Source of the DNA: Fragilaria crotonensis
Lineage: Eukaryota > Bacillariophyta > Fragilariophyceae > Fragilariales > Fragilariaceae
Reading direction: 5' to 3'
Assembly: GCA_022925895.1 (NCBI GenBank)
Contig: JAKSYS010000209.1
Span: 1-64,000 of the forward strand
Length of the DNA stretch: 64,000 nt
The notes beneath the pieces were generated by a model. The model was not told the origin of the DNA, did no database searches, and saw only the letters and a list, made by a program, of their open reading frames with translations. The position numbers and the translations under genes are program-made. This document shows, one piece after another, positions 1 to 12,900 of the stretch; the first letter of the stretch is position 1, and each line of letters begins with the position of its first letter.

Positions 1-1
1 C

Positions 2-29
<28 letters not shown>
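2..29 (-). repeat. 3' oligo(T) tail of LINE-A (coding sense)
   Basis: The plus strand reads 28 consecutive A before the 3' UTR of a minus-strand element, so the element RNA would end in U, not A. The other four copies also end in 6-9 T in coding sense, so this is a property of the family. Confidence 0.85.
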
Positions 30-32
<3 letters not shown>

Positions 33-58
33 CAAATCTAAGTTAACGTGCTGCCGCT

Positions 59-77
59 TCTTTCGTGGTATAAAAGG
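59..77 (-). other. 3' UTR stem-loop of LINE-A
   Basis: In coding sense a stem CTTTT/GAAAG with a 7-base loop lies directly after GTCGA and directly before the GCGGCAGCACGTTAA box. The outermost pair (C-A) does not form. The position is the same as in the other four LINE copies, with different stem bases. Confidence 0.6.
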
Positions 78-145
78 TCGACTCGCACGACCAGATATGA
101 TCCGAGTGGGACCACGTCCAGTATCAGTAATTCGCTGTACGGTAT

Positions 146-3100
146 TTACCGCACGGGTTCAAAATAAGACCGTATCGATCTCACCCCTGCTATCGCTTTC
201 TCCTTTGCTCGTTTTGCGCTTTCTTTGAAAATTGGTACATTCACCGTTAGCCAATTCCGAGTTACCCATAGTGGCTTATGCATATGTTCGTGTTCTTCAC
301 GAAGTAATAGTTCGCGGACTCTCGGTTCATATTGGAGACGCTTGCCATATACTTCTCGCAGCTGCGCTGAAATCTCTCGCTTTTCCCGCATGGCACGGTC
401 TGCTGCGTCGCTCCCGTGTAACTCTTCGTTCCTTATCTTCCATAGCTTTTGCCATTCCTTCCATATCAAACAAATCAGTTTAGTTTGCCATCGGTGACCG
501 CTGCGCCTGTCCTGTGTGCCTCGTTGGGACCGCAACCTTGCATAATGGTCGTCTTGAATCCGGCTCCATTCCGCACTGAACCTCCCGTTGATCGTTTGGC
601 GCCAACCGATCGAATTTTGCTGGGTGATCAACGCTCGAACATCAGTGGAAAAGAAAATTGGCGATGCTTGAAACTCGACTTCCTCATTTGTGACCATCCA
701 GTCTCTTATTGTTTCGTTCCATAAATTGCGAAGTAATGGATTTGTTTCTTCTTTAGCGTGGAACTCATCAATGATGTGATGAAAACTGTCCCTCCAATTC
801 TGACGACTTGCGGCCGTACACTTAAGGATATGGTCCCTTTCCCGGCATGTTCCACAACCTGGGCACATTCGTGTTCTGCTTTCTTGCTTGTTTAAGCGTT
901 CAAGAGTGGGTAAGCACTCGTGTACCAGTTTTGTGATGTGTATCCGTTTCTTTATCATCTGTTTCATCGCCTTTCCATGCGCCCGCCAGTTAATCGTAGC
1001 CATAGTTGCTTCGGTGTACCCATACTTGGCTTGAATGTATTCTCGCAATGGTCCTATTGTCGCCCGGTGTCGGATATCTTGCGCATACTTCGAAGTTTTT
1101 GTTCCTCTGGATAAACAAGAAATGCTCCTGTATTCGGTGTCATGAGTGCATATGGATGTGCGCGTCCATATTGATCTTGATACCTCCCGCTAAATCATCA
1201 GCGTCGACGTTTAACTGCGCCCGTAGAGTAAGTCTATTGTACGCCTTCTTCTTGTCCTGGTGGCCTTTAACATAGACCAGTTTGACTCTGGCATATGTGT
1301 AAGAGCATATCGGATTTCAACGAGTAAATCCCATTCAGGTATCAAAGGATCAAGGGGTGAGATTCTGGGAAGTGCAGTCGGGGCAGATGCCGCAGGGCCC
1401 CGTCCCGATCTCGTCCGAATATTGTGTCAAGCATGCTTTGACTATCTGTCCCGATTGTACCGTCCCATGGTTCAATCATGTTTGTATATTCAGACAGCCT
1501 CAACAAAAATCGCAGAATTGACAGCATGCCACTGCATTCTGCTCGGTAGGAGTCCATTACGTATCCTTGATGGTCCCATTCCGTCGCTACTCGTTCGCCT
1601 TGGGATGTGCTAATCATCCATCCGAATGATCCGTCGGTGCCATACTTCTCGGAACCATCGCTCCCGGCTTCAAATCCTTGGTGTAACTCTAAACATGCTG
1701 TATACGGATCCACAAATAAGTCTGTATGCCGCAGGAGATCGACCTCCCATGCATCAAGCTGTTGAACGTAGTCGTCAAACGTAGCCACTGGTAACGGTCG
1801 CGGTTGGATACCCGAGACAGCTTGTTGATTATTTCCCATCGATGCATTCTTCCTGCCTGCTGAATTTCCACGGGTACTGCCATATTCGGAATCTCCCTCT
1901 TCGATATTGAGATTGCTTTCTCTATACATTCGTTGAGTGTCTTCAAGCTTCCGACATTTGACATATTCCCTCCCATTCGTCGCACGTATAATGTCGATCT
2001 GTAGACGTAAGCAGGGTAAGATATCCGACTTTCTGTGGTAGTTAGTAACCAAGGCCCCAAGGGTTGGACCAATGTGCCGTCGGGATAGCTCCATAGCGCA
2101 TTTGCTTTTTTCCATAATTTCCATGATACTGCAGATGGTAACTCTTGATGCACCTTCATCCACCTCGGACGATTGCTGAACAGTGATTCTTGACCCGTGA
2201 GTTTTGCTTGATCTAACTGCGTTCCCTCTGTCGTCGCCAAATCCGATATTGTCAGCGCTCCCAGGTATAATCGACAATAATTGATTCGCCTGATTTCATT
2301 ATCGCTGAATCGACCTGATGCTAATATCCGATCCATAATGAATTCATCGTGACGTCGCTCTAGTGGTGCAACACCCGTGTAGTCCAACTGTATTCCTGCT
2401 TTGATAAAGGCCAAATATCCACGCAGGGAACTTAACCATTTGGATTCCAGATGCGGAGATTATCGTACACATTTTCCATCAACGGTAGTGAGGTCCCAAC
2501 ACAGTATTGTGCCCAAGCTACGGCACATCGGAGTAGCCTTCCTGCTGTTGTCTTGTTGCGCCAATGCCTCAAGAATAATTGAACTTGTCCGATACCTTGT
2601 TGGTCATACAATCTCCTGAAATTAGCGCCGCCGTATTCCAATGGACCGTATATGATAGCTCGTTTTGTGTTCCGATTATATCCACATTTCGCAATGATGA
2701 TTGACATCGCTTTCCGTTGAATATTGTTTAATTGAGCTGCCGTGAAGTGTGAATTTGCGAGGGGATAACCGATACTTGGTAAGTAGCACGCGTAATAGAA
2801 CGTCCATGCTTCTTCTGGGGTCAATGAACATTGATACAAAAATTCGACCGAATTATCGCTCTTGGATTTCAGTTGTCGATATTGTTCGCGCTGTGTGCCC
2901 GCCGGATCTTTGTAGTGACCCAAGGTTTTGTGTGATGCATATGGAGACAAGTACGTGAGTTCTTGATCGATTCCTGATGCGGGATCTTTTACGCGGACTC
3001 CTTTGAACTGAGACGAATCCGTCATTAGGATAGGGGCTCCTGTTACCGTGAATTGCCAAGCCATAACGTGATACGAGCACTTCGATGGTTCTAATGCTCC

Positions 3101-6073
3101 TCCAGAAATCCCAAGCAGTTCCGCCCAGAGTTGTGCGTTATTTTCCAACTGGGTGATAATCTGATGGCGTGCATTTTCCGTTTCCTCATGATCGAACAGG
3201 TTGGTTTGCCCGTTTGAGTCATCGACGAAGCCGACCATACCGAGTTCCACTGTTTCTGATGTACTTGGATTTTTGTAAGTTGCCTTTGCTGCTTTCTGGT
3301 CATAGCAATCGTAAAGTAGACTCGACAAGAAACACCATATAGCAGGAGAATTACCACTTCCTTGTCCTGTTCCGTATATTGGGTGAGTATTGCTATGCGT
3401 GTAGCTCTCTTCTGCTAATCCCATTTCGGTTCTGATGTGATATCTTGCGTGCTTTAGCGTCCGCGCGTTTGACGCTGTCACTGAAGGGGGCACTCCAAAT
3501 GTCTGACTTGCAACCATTGCCAAGTTTGGAACAATCCGGTCGTAGCACGAGGCTGCATCGTAATTCGTCTGCACCAATGTTTTTCTTGTTAAGCGGAAAT
3601 CTCAAACTGAAGTTCTTCGATGAATACTGGGTCTATTGCATTCCGATGAGGTCGCGATCCATATTGGCCATCGTTTAGAAGTGATAGACTCTCTGCGTGA
3701 TACAATGCTGATCGCCATTTTAATCCCATCGCTAGATTGTAATCTGCTTCATACAGATGGATAACTCTGGTACGATGGATCCGAATGTTCCCTGGTTCTT
3801 TGAACAGTATACTATTTGCCACTTTCTGCCACCGGCGATAGGAGTATCCTCGAGTCAGGGCGTAGTTTATCAAGTGCAAATGAAGTTGGAACAAATCGGA
3901 CTGCATTTTGTCAAGTTCTTCCCGATTGGCTTTGTGTTCTTCATCTTCATCTTCTGGAATGTTGGAATATTGATGCTTTGCTATCAATGCTTTGTAATGC
4001 CCGAGATGTAATCCTGATGGTGAGGTCGCAGTGGATTCTCGCCATACTTGTAGTTTACTCTTCATCTCGCCCTCGGTTATGGAGGCCATGTGTTCCATTG
4101 TCGCTATTTCTGCTGATTGTTTCAAATGATCTAACAACAGTCGAAGATTGCTTTGCATTTCCGGATCGTGTTGGTAAGTTCCTGTTAGTAGTTGTTTCGC
4201 TGCCGAACGCTGGCCTGTGAATCCAAGGTCTGTACTCAACGGTGGAACAGTGAACGGAGTCCTTGCGCTTGTCCGAAATGCTTCTGATTCCGTGTCCGAA
4301 GATGATGCAAAACTTGAGTTGGGATATCAATCTGTTGCCACGAGGTGCACTCTTTTGGATCCATCGTCAAATCTGTCGGTATTTCGATACGTGTAACGCC
4401 TTGTCGCTCATGAGTCAGTCGTAATCGTCGCAACTTTGAGAAGAGTTGGTTGAGGGCTTCCGCTTTTTGTAGATGTCGCAACCTTGTAGCTTGATCCTGA
4501 TCACTTGCAACCGCCGATGCTGTCAATTCGTCGATCTTTTTTCTTCTTTCGCTTGCCCTTACTTCGTAACTGGATTTGACCAATTCTTGAACTTGGCGTT
4601 TCAATTCTTTGAGTAATTCTTTACACGCTTGTGTGGTTCTGGGCATCTCTTCGGATGGAAAAACGTCCTGCCACTCGTGCTGTATGACCTCCCAATTATC
4701 CAATCGTGTCCTCGCCATTGATAAGCACTTATTCACCACTTGAACTTTTTTCCTAGCTTGTGCTAAGTCGACTGACCAGAATGGTTTGTCGAAGTGAGGA
4801 ATGGTTTGTTCAGCTGCAAGGCTCGCCGCTTCTACATCTTTATCGAGTCTTTCTGCAAATCGATGTCTATTCCCTGGCAATTCTAAGCGTTTCATCCTGT
4901 CGAAGACGTTATGTGCATCCAGATACTTGTGTTTTGCTTTGATGTATGCCGTCACCTGTTTCAGATTGTTTGCCTTCAACACTCGTGGCTCGTATTTTGA
5001 TAATGGTTGAATCTGAATTCCGAACAACTTGTCTGTCGAAAGATCCACAAAATACGTTCGATGGTCCGTTTGGTATCTTGCGTTGAATGCTTCATACCCT
5101 GCTTTTTCCACTGCATTAATTACATGCGGGGTGGCGAGGGCGTAATCCAAACATCTCTGGCCGCGGGCGTAAGTTGCTGGAAGTCTGCCTCCGTGCCGGT
5201 GCTTCATTACATCAATTAAGCCAATGTCGTCTACTATTTTTGCATGGAGTCTTGTTCGTCTCCGATTTGCTCATTGAAGTCGCCGACCAAGAGAATTTCA
5301 TGACGTTCGCTGCGACATTGCTGAAGAAACCGTTTCAAATCTCGCCGAAAAGCCTCTCTGGGGGCGATCACCGGATCTTGTTCTTGGATGAGAAAACTTT
5401 GTTGTTGAGATGCCGCTGTCATCAAACCTTTGCCTGGACTATCTGTAACGACTTGATAAGCTGAGATTACTGTAAATATAACACCTGCTCTTCCCTGAAA
5501 TGTTTGACTTGTCCATCGACCCCATTTGTCTTGTGATGTAGACTTGATTCTGCCTGTAGCGTTTCCCATTGTCATCATGAATGTGCCGCCTGGTTTATAT
5601 AAATTCTTGAAGACGACGGGGGTGTTTAAGTTAATCCGTGACCGTTGCCAGTACTTACGTGTAGTATCGAATACTATACTTCGAACTGGTGATTGCATGG
5701 AGTCGAGGTTGTGTTCTTGTCCGCACGCTATGTCCGCCTGTACTTCTTGTAAAGTTGTGCAATATGTATCGAATTGTCCTCCTCTGCGATCCAGTGTAAA
5801 TCCGTTGACGTTTGCCGAATAAACTCTGAGTATTCCGTCTCCTTTATTTTCCATTTCATCGCCCCATATATGATTATTTCGTTGATTCGTTGTCGACAAT
5901 TGTATCTCTCTGTTAACCCGAGTCGTTCCTGTGTCGTCTATAGTTTGCGTGAAAATCTTCCTCCATTCTGTCTGTGCGATATTCAGACGGTCCATAGGCG
6001 TTACAGAATGCGTCCTGTGAACATTTCTATCATGAGCCTGCCTGATATACGATCCTGGATTACTATTAATCAT
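146..6073 (-). pseudogene. LINE-A ORF2: endonuclease, RT, RNase H, zinc knuckle (broken)
   Basis: Decayed ORF2 polyprotein. It starts at ATG 6073, which overlaps the end of ORF1. The frame to 5234 holds the N-terminus and APE-type endonuclease (GRWTSQTF, LVGDFNE); TDHRTYF follows after a one-base loss in an A run near 5230. RT pieces lie at 5207-4236, 4239-3589 and 3577-2432, with motif A NYDAASCYDR, motif B YGTGQGSGNSPAIW and catalytic GFVDD. Pieces at 2414-1689 and 2277-1342 give the RT C-terminus and RNase H (GSDGS, AECSGM, GTDSQS); the last RNase H Asp survives near 1200 in another frame. The piece at 1048-146 has a zinc knuckle CPGCGTCRERDHILKC and the shared C-terminus GVRSIRSYF. At least six frame breaks. 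It would nick DNA and prime cDNA synthesis on the target; this copy cannot. Confidence 0.9.
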
Positions 6074-8116
6074 TGTGGTTGTCGTGTGCCTCTGTATCCA
6101 TGAATGTTTCCGATGTCGAGGACTTGTTGCTGCTCTCAATGCCAGAGCCTTGCTTATTGAAGTCATTCTCTCCTGAGTCCGACTTGTTGTCTTGTTCGCC
6201 TTCTTTATTCTTGGCGATTCCATTGTTTTGTTTATTGATTTGCGCTGAGCTCGATTTATCATTCCATAGGCCATCTTGGTGGTCGATCATCTGGGCTGCT
6301 AACTTTGTTGGTGTCATACACATTCTTTGGTCTTCATTTTCGACTCTCGATTCTGACGTTTTCTCGGTGTTGCTTTGTTATCCCATCTTTTAGCTCCTTC
6401 GATGTGATTGCTTTGTACCTTTTTTATATCATCGTCATCTGGCTCGTCGATTTGTGTTGCTCTTCTTTTGGATGCATTAGACGACATCTGTGCCATCATC
6501 ATTTGACTAAACATTGTTGTCATGTCATGAGTAAAGACTCTGAACTGTTCTTGCAAGGCCTGCGATACCTGACTTTGTACTTTTTCTTCGATAGTTGCTT
6601 GGTCTTGTGCTTGCTTGCCTTCAATCATGGCTAACCTCTCTCGTAACGCAGCAACCTCGTCTCTACTTTTAGCGAGTTCCTGTTGTAGGAGTTTGTGTTG
6701 TTCCGACTCGACTGTGGAAGTCTGCTCGCTTGATGAGTAAGTTTGTGATCCACGGACTTTATCTGCCCACGATGCTTTACCGACGTATGATGAATTAGCT
6801 TGGCTGCCTCCTAGTGTAGATTCGTCTGTAACGCTCTGTTGTTCCTTGCGATATATGAATGTAGGTGGACTTTCGTTTGAGATATTCGAGCCGATTGACA
6901 TTGCAGTATTAATACTGATTGTCAAATAAGAATGATCGCCTTGCGAGATGCCATCGGATTCAATCGGCGATACTGCTGGAGGTCCAGGGTATCGATCTGC
7001 CGAAACTTTAGCATCTGGTTCGACGTGTTCTTCGTACCACTTTGGAATCGCCTCTTTCAATACTTCCCGTACCTGATGATAGTTCTTTTGATGGACTAAT
7101 ACTTTGTATTTTCCATCCTCATTCACGGATCGACACGGTAATAGCGAAATGACACCCGATGTAGCGATGATGCGTTCGGAAAGGTAGTGCATTGCATCTT
7201 GTCCAATGTGATTCAACACGATAACGTAGTTTGTTGCTAACGTTCGAGTTTGTGCTTTGATGAAACGCTCGAATGCATCCGGGTGACGAGATCTCATTTG
7301 AAAGGGTACAAAGGTTCCGCTTTCTTTGTATGCTTCTTTCAATTGTTTGCTAAGCTCGTCTCGATCTGCTCTCAAAGTTTCCACTGCGTACGCTTTGGTT
7401 CTGACGATGCGTCCTTTCGCTGTTTTGATCTTTGGGGAACAATACACCAATCTAAATTTGGGGATCTTCATCCGCGGTAACGCCTGACGTAGGGTATTGG
7501 TGAACTTGGTTGTCGCTTGGTCAATGTCATAGAACTGTGGGTCGAGACCATAGATAAAACCGAGTTGTGTCGTTTCCCAGTCCGTTTCGCTCCAACGATG
7601 TTCGTTCACGTAGAAATTATGTTCTTTCATCAACTTGAAGATTGAATTGGTTGCCTTTAGTTCGCTCAAGGAAACCACCGAACGGATTCGATGAACGATA
7701 TAAGTCGAAACGCTTTTGTGGTCCTGACTGTTGTTGGTGTACGTAGTATTCTTGTGCTGGCGAGTGTGACGATCGAAATGGAGATGAAACTGCTGGACAT
7801 GCATCTCGGGATCAATACGAAGTGGCTCGATCTTACTGACTTGGCGATTTCGATTATCGAAGAACTGAATCTTATCGCTACCGAAGGCCATAATAGCTTC
7901 ATGCATCCAATTTGCATGAAGGATTGCTGGATGAATGTTGTCGTTGTTTTGAGATGGAACAAAACGAAATCTAAGCGTTATTTCGACGCTAGACTTGACA
8001 GTTGACTTTGAACTTTCTCCACGGTTAGGTGTAACTACGGTATCGTCGTCATCGCATGGAAGATCGCTTGTTGCTTGAAGGCGTCCGGTGGCATGATGAA
8101 CGGAAGGGTCCATCAT
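6066..8116 (-). pseudogene. LINE-A ORF1, RNA-binding-type protein (frameshifted near the end)
   Basis: ATG at 8116 opens 600 codons to 6314. The end is probably restored by a shift into the 6323-6066 frame, which runs to just past the ORF2 start. The first 400 residues match ORF1 of LINE-B and LINE-E in blocks, for example TQLGFIYGLDPQFYD and FVPFQMRSRHPDAF, so this is the conserved core; I recognise no named domain. Residues of roughly 470-550 are rich in E, Q, K and L with heptad-like spacing, a likely coiled coil. By analogy with other LINE ORF1 proteins it would coat element RNA; that is inference. Confidence 0.8.
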
Positions 8117-8131
8117 CGTCGTTGAAGCGCA

Positions 8132-8172
8132 GGTACCAAGACCTACTCAAGATTCACGTAGAAAAACCTAGT
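8132..8172 (-). promoter_or_regulatory. Conserved 5' UTR box of the LINE family
   Basis: In coding sense this holds TTTCTACGTGAATCTT then GTAGGT and TTGGTAC. Nearly the same block occurs at the same place in LINE-B (44526-44563) and LINE-E (55419-55456), although the start of ORF1 just after it differs. A retained untranslated block may be an internal promoter or RNA signal; function is not shown. Confidence 0.5.
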
Positions 8173-8204
8173 GGGCTTACTATTTTCTCCTAAGTGAAAA
8201 TTCT

Positions 8205-9600
8205 AAGAGCACAGTCTTAGGAACAATTTGTGACCAGGTGTCAAATGGAAAGGAGAATTGATCGACAACAATGTTTCCGATTTCATCAAGAGTGGTCTTC
8301 CTTCGTTTTGGGAGTCGACGATGCATTTCACGAATTTGCCGGAGCATCGGTGACAGAGAATGGAGAACGTGGGATCTTCGTACAGCAGTTAAAAGTGCTG
8401 GACCATGTGTTGAGAATGCATCTTCTGTATAGGAACAAATAACAGAACAAATGGCAGCTTTCAATATTGATGACACCTTGGCAAAGATGGAAGATATGGT
8501 GTCGCACGAGATCATTTTGATTTTTGAACCATTTTTTTCAATGCAAAATCCTGACATCAAACAGAACTCAACTGCAAGGGGATGATGTTCCACTGATGCC
8601 GGGATCTCAAGCATCAGATTGGCCAAAAAGTACGCAATTGCAAATCCGTCGTTGGTGTGAAATGGCTTGCGAGAAAAGACACCTCGTCGGTATGCAAATG
8701 ATAGAAGCTTCTTGAGTTCAATGAGGAGAGTTGTTGGATCATGTTGCATGGTATAAATGGTGCGTTGCGAGATATCATCCACTTCACCGCCTTCAAATGT
8801 TTGCAATGCGGCACGAAGATTTCCGGGGACCATTAAAATATTCTTCTGGGCATACTTCAGAAGCCAGATTTCGGCTTCTTTATGGATGGGTAGCAAAAGT
8901 GGCTCTTGTGTTCGATTTGGTAGAGTATGGATGGCGGCAAAATCTTCTTCAATTTTCTGAACGAATTGTGCAGCACCCCCACATTGAGATATGAGAGGGG
9001 TAAACATATGTGTGTAGGTGTGGTCGTCTTTTTCACGGTTTGGTAGGAACAAGATGAGTGCCGCTCTTGCCTCAACGTAATCAAATTGTTTCGTAATGTG
9101 AGGTGGCATGAAAAGGGATTCGATTTGACTTGAAGACACGTATGAACCGCAACACAGCTTAGTGAGATTGACTTGCTGTAGCTTTGTTGGGTCACAGCCA
9201 CCCTTCTGACAATGCCGAATGGCACTATCCTTCCTTAATTGAAAAACTTTCCCGCAAGTACATGATACACCCTTGTATGTGACATCATCAACACGATATG
9301 GTTCAATTGAGCGATAACGCTTGACTTCCTCAATTTGTGTTTTGAAGCTTTCCAAAAGGGATTTTGCAGTAGAAATCCCGCTTTCCATTCCATGTTTTTT
9401 AGATGGATTTGAATGCTTCTCAGATTCAATTGAATCGTTACCGATTTCTTGCACATTCGACACCCCAGACCAAATGGCGAGAAGTTGAATGGTCCACAAC
9501 TGAACGCAAGAGGAGAAACTACTGGAGCAACACGATCCTGCCATGGGGAAATCTCTGTTGCTGCTTGTCTTTTTTTTGGTGTGGGAGTGATTGGGAACAT
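8205..9600 (-). pseudogene. Unknown host gene, frameshifted and cut by LINE-A
   Basis: I do not recognise this protein. The likely start is ATG 9600 (MFPITPTPKKRQ). About 69 codons in one frame carry CGPF...CRMCKK, a possible metal site. A run of six A (coding sense, near 9395) then forces a change of frame; the second frame continues to 8205 with CTCGKVFQLRKDSAIRHCQK, KGGCD and KLCCG, again Cys/His-rich, then about 300 residues without clear motifs. The stop at 8180 lies inside LINE-A, so the last seven residues are element-derived and the true C-terminus is lost. No membrane segment or signal peptide is evident. It could be a DNA-binding or transposon-related protein; that is a guess. Confidence 0.55.
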
Positions 9601-9936
9601 GGTCGCAGCATCAAAAGCAAACAAATGTGATGTTTCATTCCGTACTGTGTGTGTGATGTACCGACGGATTGGAGGTCCGCGCCATATTTTTGTGGCTGAT
9701 CCGCGCCTGCCATGCTGATGATGTGATGACGACGATTATGGAGCCCTACAGCGGAGCTCTGTACCACCCGATGAAGAGGTTGCGTATCTAATGGTACCAC
9801 CCAATGCTGAAAAAGACACACCCGATGCAAGTTTTCCCATATTAAATTCCCACCCAATGTATCAAGTAAAAAAATACATCCCTGAAGTAATTTTATATAG
9901 AAATCGGACCGCCCCCTTAGGGGACATGAAGGAACC
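9601..9936. other. Gene-free stretch with an iterated 10-mer
   Basis: Region upstream of the unknown minus-strand gene and before LINE-D. The motif CCACCC[G/A]ATG or a one-base variant occurs four times on the plus strand, at about 9764, 9797, 9818 and 9850. No ORF of note. It may be promoter sequence of the disrupted gene, or remnant of an older repeat. Confidence 0.4.
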
Positions 9937-12900
9937 TTGACAGTAGCAAACCAACACCGCAGCCTTTTACTCCATTCTCAAGACACCGTGAGTAATCCAT
10001 GGTCAGCATTTCGCAGGGATCTTCTTGAGGCGTTGCGCATTCATAAGACTGCGGGTTCTGAGATTCTCCTTGTGGGTGATTTCAACGAACCATTCGGATC
10101 AGACCCGGACGGCCTGAGTTTTATCGCTGGGGAATTGTCCTTAGTTAACCTTTCTGTTACGAGACATCCGTCCTTGACAGCTCCCGCAACGTATTCCAGA
10201 GGAACAAAGTGCCTCGATTACGCCATTGGCAGCGCAGGCATCCGGGATGCCATGATTGCTATGGGGTATGATCCGTTTAATGCGCGTTTATCATCTGATC
10301 ACCGTGATTTTAATACGGATAAATTGTTTGGGAGCCCGACCGCAGATCTTGCAAGTGGGAAGAGGCGTATGCTCAAAGCCAACAACGCAGCTCAAGTCAC
10401 CACGTATATAAATAAAATGTACGAGTTTCTCCTCGCACACAATGCTTTTGACAGGGGAATGCGATTAACTTATCCGGGCAACCGCCACCAGTTTGCTGAG
10501 CGTCTCGATCGTGACATTCTCGCAGCAAGCCTTGCAGCGGAGGCAGCTATCCCTCAATTTGGCGAACACGCATGGTCCATCGAGTTATCAACGGCACGGC
10601 GTCGTGTGCAATATTTGCGGAAATGTTTATCAATGCTTCGAACTGGCCTCGACTCTTCCGGTCTTCTATGGAAATTTGCTATTGCATTTCCGGATCATGA
10701 ACTACCAAATAATCCAAGTCAGTGCTCTCGTCTACTTCGGTCGGCAACCCACGAAGTTCGCCGTATAGTTAAGCACAGTTTCGTTATCCGAGACGAGGAA
10801 AGTCGACAGCGGATTCAAGAGCTGGAGAAGTCGTTCCGAGCAGCAGACAAACATACGGCTAGAAGGCTACGCCGAATTCGCAAAGCCGAAGATATCAAAG
10901 CGGTTATGTCCAAATTACGCCATGTGCGAGGTAAGAATCATCGCTCTGGGGTAGTGCGATTAGAGATTCCGTTGCACCGCGGGGAAGATCCAAAAACATG
11001 TACGGAGTGGACTCAAATCGACGTTCCAACCGAGATTGTCACACTTCTTCAGGAGAGGAATCGGCTCCATTTCGGTCAAGCTCATGGAACGCCCTTTACG
11101 ATCCCGCCTTTGTCAGACCTTTTGGGGTATACGGGTATTGGTACTGCGCAGCAACAGATACTGAACGGCAAGTTCAATACCACTGGATATGAAGAGAGTG
11201 TCCAACTCCTTTTACAACATCTTCAATATACTCACAAGTGGTCCGAAGACATGACTCGACCTACAATATGCGATGATGACTTCTGCGCCAAACTACGCCT
11301 TTGGTCCGAATCTACTACGACATCTCCCTCTGGAATGCATTTGGGGCATTACAAGGCTTTGATAGCAAGACATTCATACTCGTCGGAAGCATCGGACGAC
11401 GAAGTGACTCTTGAATTCAAAGCGAAACGTGACGAGCTCAATTACAGACAAAGAGCGTTACGTCAGCTTCGATTGGATATGCTCAATTATGTATTGGAAC
11501 GTGGCTACTCGTATCAACGTTGGCAAAAAGTGGTGAATACTATGTTGTTTAAGGACCCTGATAATGTGCGCTTGCATCGGACGCGAGTCATCCACATTTA
11601 CGAAGCGGATTTCAATCTGTTCTTGGGTATAAAGTGGCGCGCAGCGATGCATCAAGCAGAGGATCTCCGTCTCCTCAATGAAGGCCAATTTGGCTCCCGA
11701 CCGTTTCGCAATGCAACTGATCCCGTGTTTATAGAGGAACTCCAACTGGAAATCTCGAGGGCTACGCGAAAACCACTTATACTCACGAACTACGACGCCA
11801 CTGCGTGCTACGATCGGATCATACCAAATTTGGGAATGACTGTAAGCCAGAAGTATGGAGTCCCTGCGAGCGTCACTGCAAGTAACGCGACGACCCTGGA
11901 AAATGCTGAATTTCATGTACGAACTGAACTTGGAATCTCCCCCTCGGAATATCACCACGATCCCGCTTTCCCGGTGTATGGCACCGGTCAAGGTAGCGCA
12001 AATTCTCCAGCAATTTGGTGCTTCCTATCCAGCACGCTGTTTGATTGCTATGATACCCGAGCGTCTCCTGCAACCTACTTGGACACGCAAGGTGATACGA
12101 GAGTTCAGCTAGGTCTTATTGGGTTTGTCGATGATTGCAACGGTCAAACGAACGCTTTCGGTTACGATGGTTCTACAGACACAGTAAAACGAATTGCATC
12201 ACAAGCCCAATCAAATGCTCAATGCTGGTCCGATCTGTTACACGCTAGCGGAGGCGCTCTTGAATTAAGTAAATGCTCAACTCATGTTCTCCAGCACATT
12301 CTGCAGCGGAAGTATCCATCAAAGTGTGGGATCGACAAGAAGAAAAGGATCAACACTTAAAAGTCCTCTCGGCTTACGCAGCACATAAGACCCTCGGCCA
12401 TTACAAAGACCCTGCAGGAACCCAAAAAGAACAGTATCGGCAGTTGCTAAAGAAGAGCGATTCTGTTACCGCCTTTCTGTGGGAGACACCGTTAACGCGT
12501 CTGGAGGCATGGACTTTTTATTTTGCATGCTATCTACCATCAGTGAGTTACCCTTTGGCAAGTTCGTCGCTCACACCGAAACAACTCGACCGTGTGCAGA
12601 AAAAAGCTATGTCGATTATTGTACCACGGTGCGGATTTAATCGGAACACCAAAAAGGCAATTCTTTATGGTCCTCTTGCATTAGGAGGCGCCAATTTTCG
12701 ATCTCTGCATGTACAACAGGGTGTCGCTCAAATTCTGATGTCCATACGACACTGGCGCAAGAATTCCATCACCGGCAAACTCTTGCGAATTTCAGTCTCG
12801 TGGTTTCAGGCTCAGGTTGGAGTCTCGTTTTCCATACTGGAACACGTCAATCATCCACTGCCACATCTCGAATCAAAGTGGCTCCGTTCGCTCAGGTCGT

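Larger units (their letters stand above)
2..8204 (-). mobile_element. LINE-A, near full-length non-LTR retrotransposon
   Basis: Element read on the minus strand. The 5' end at 8204 starts AGAATTTTCAC, the same start as LINE-E. It carries a 5' UTR, ORF1, ORF2 and a 3' UTR ending in the shared GCGGCAGCACGTTAA box and 28 T (coding sense) at positions 2-29. It is inserted in an unknown host gene whose reading frame runs into its 5' end. ORF2 has many frameshifts, so the copy is dead. The 3' target duplication would lie left of position 1 and cannot be seen. Confidence 0.9.

Noticed and set aside
2-29. A-run at the window start taken as a poly(A) tail of a plus-strand gene
   Set aside because: The adjoining sequence is the 3' UTR of a minus-strand LINE with the same terminal box as four other copies; the run is its T tail.
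11458-11991. 177-codon minus-strand open frame in LINE-D
   Set aside because: It is antisense to RT motifs A and B of LINE-D ORF2; no independent support.
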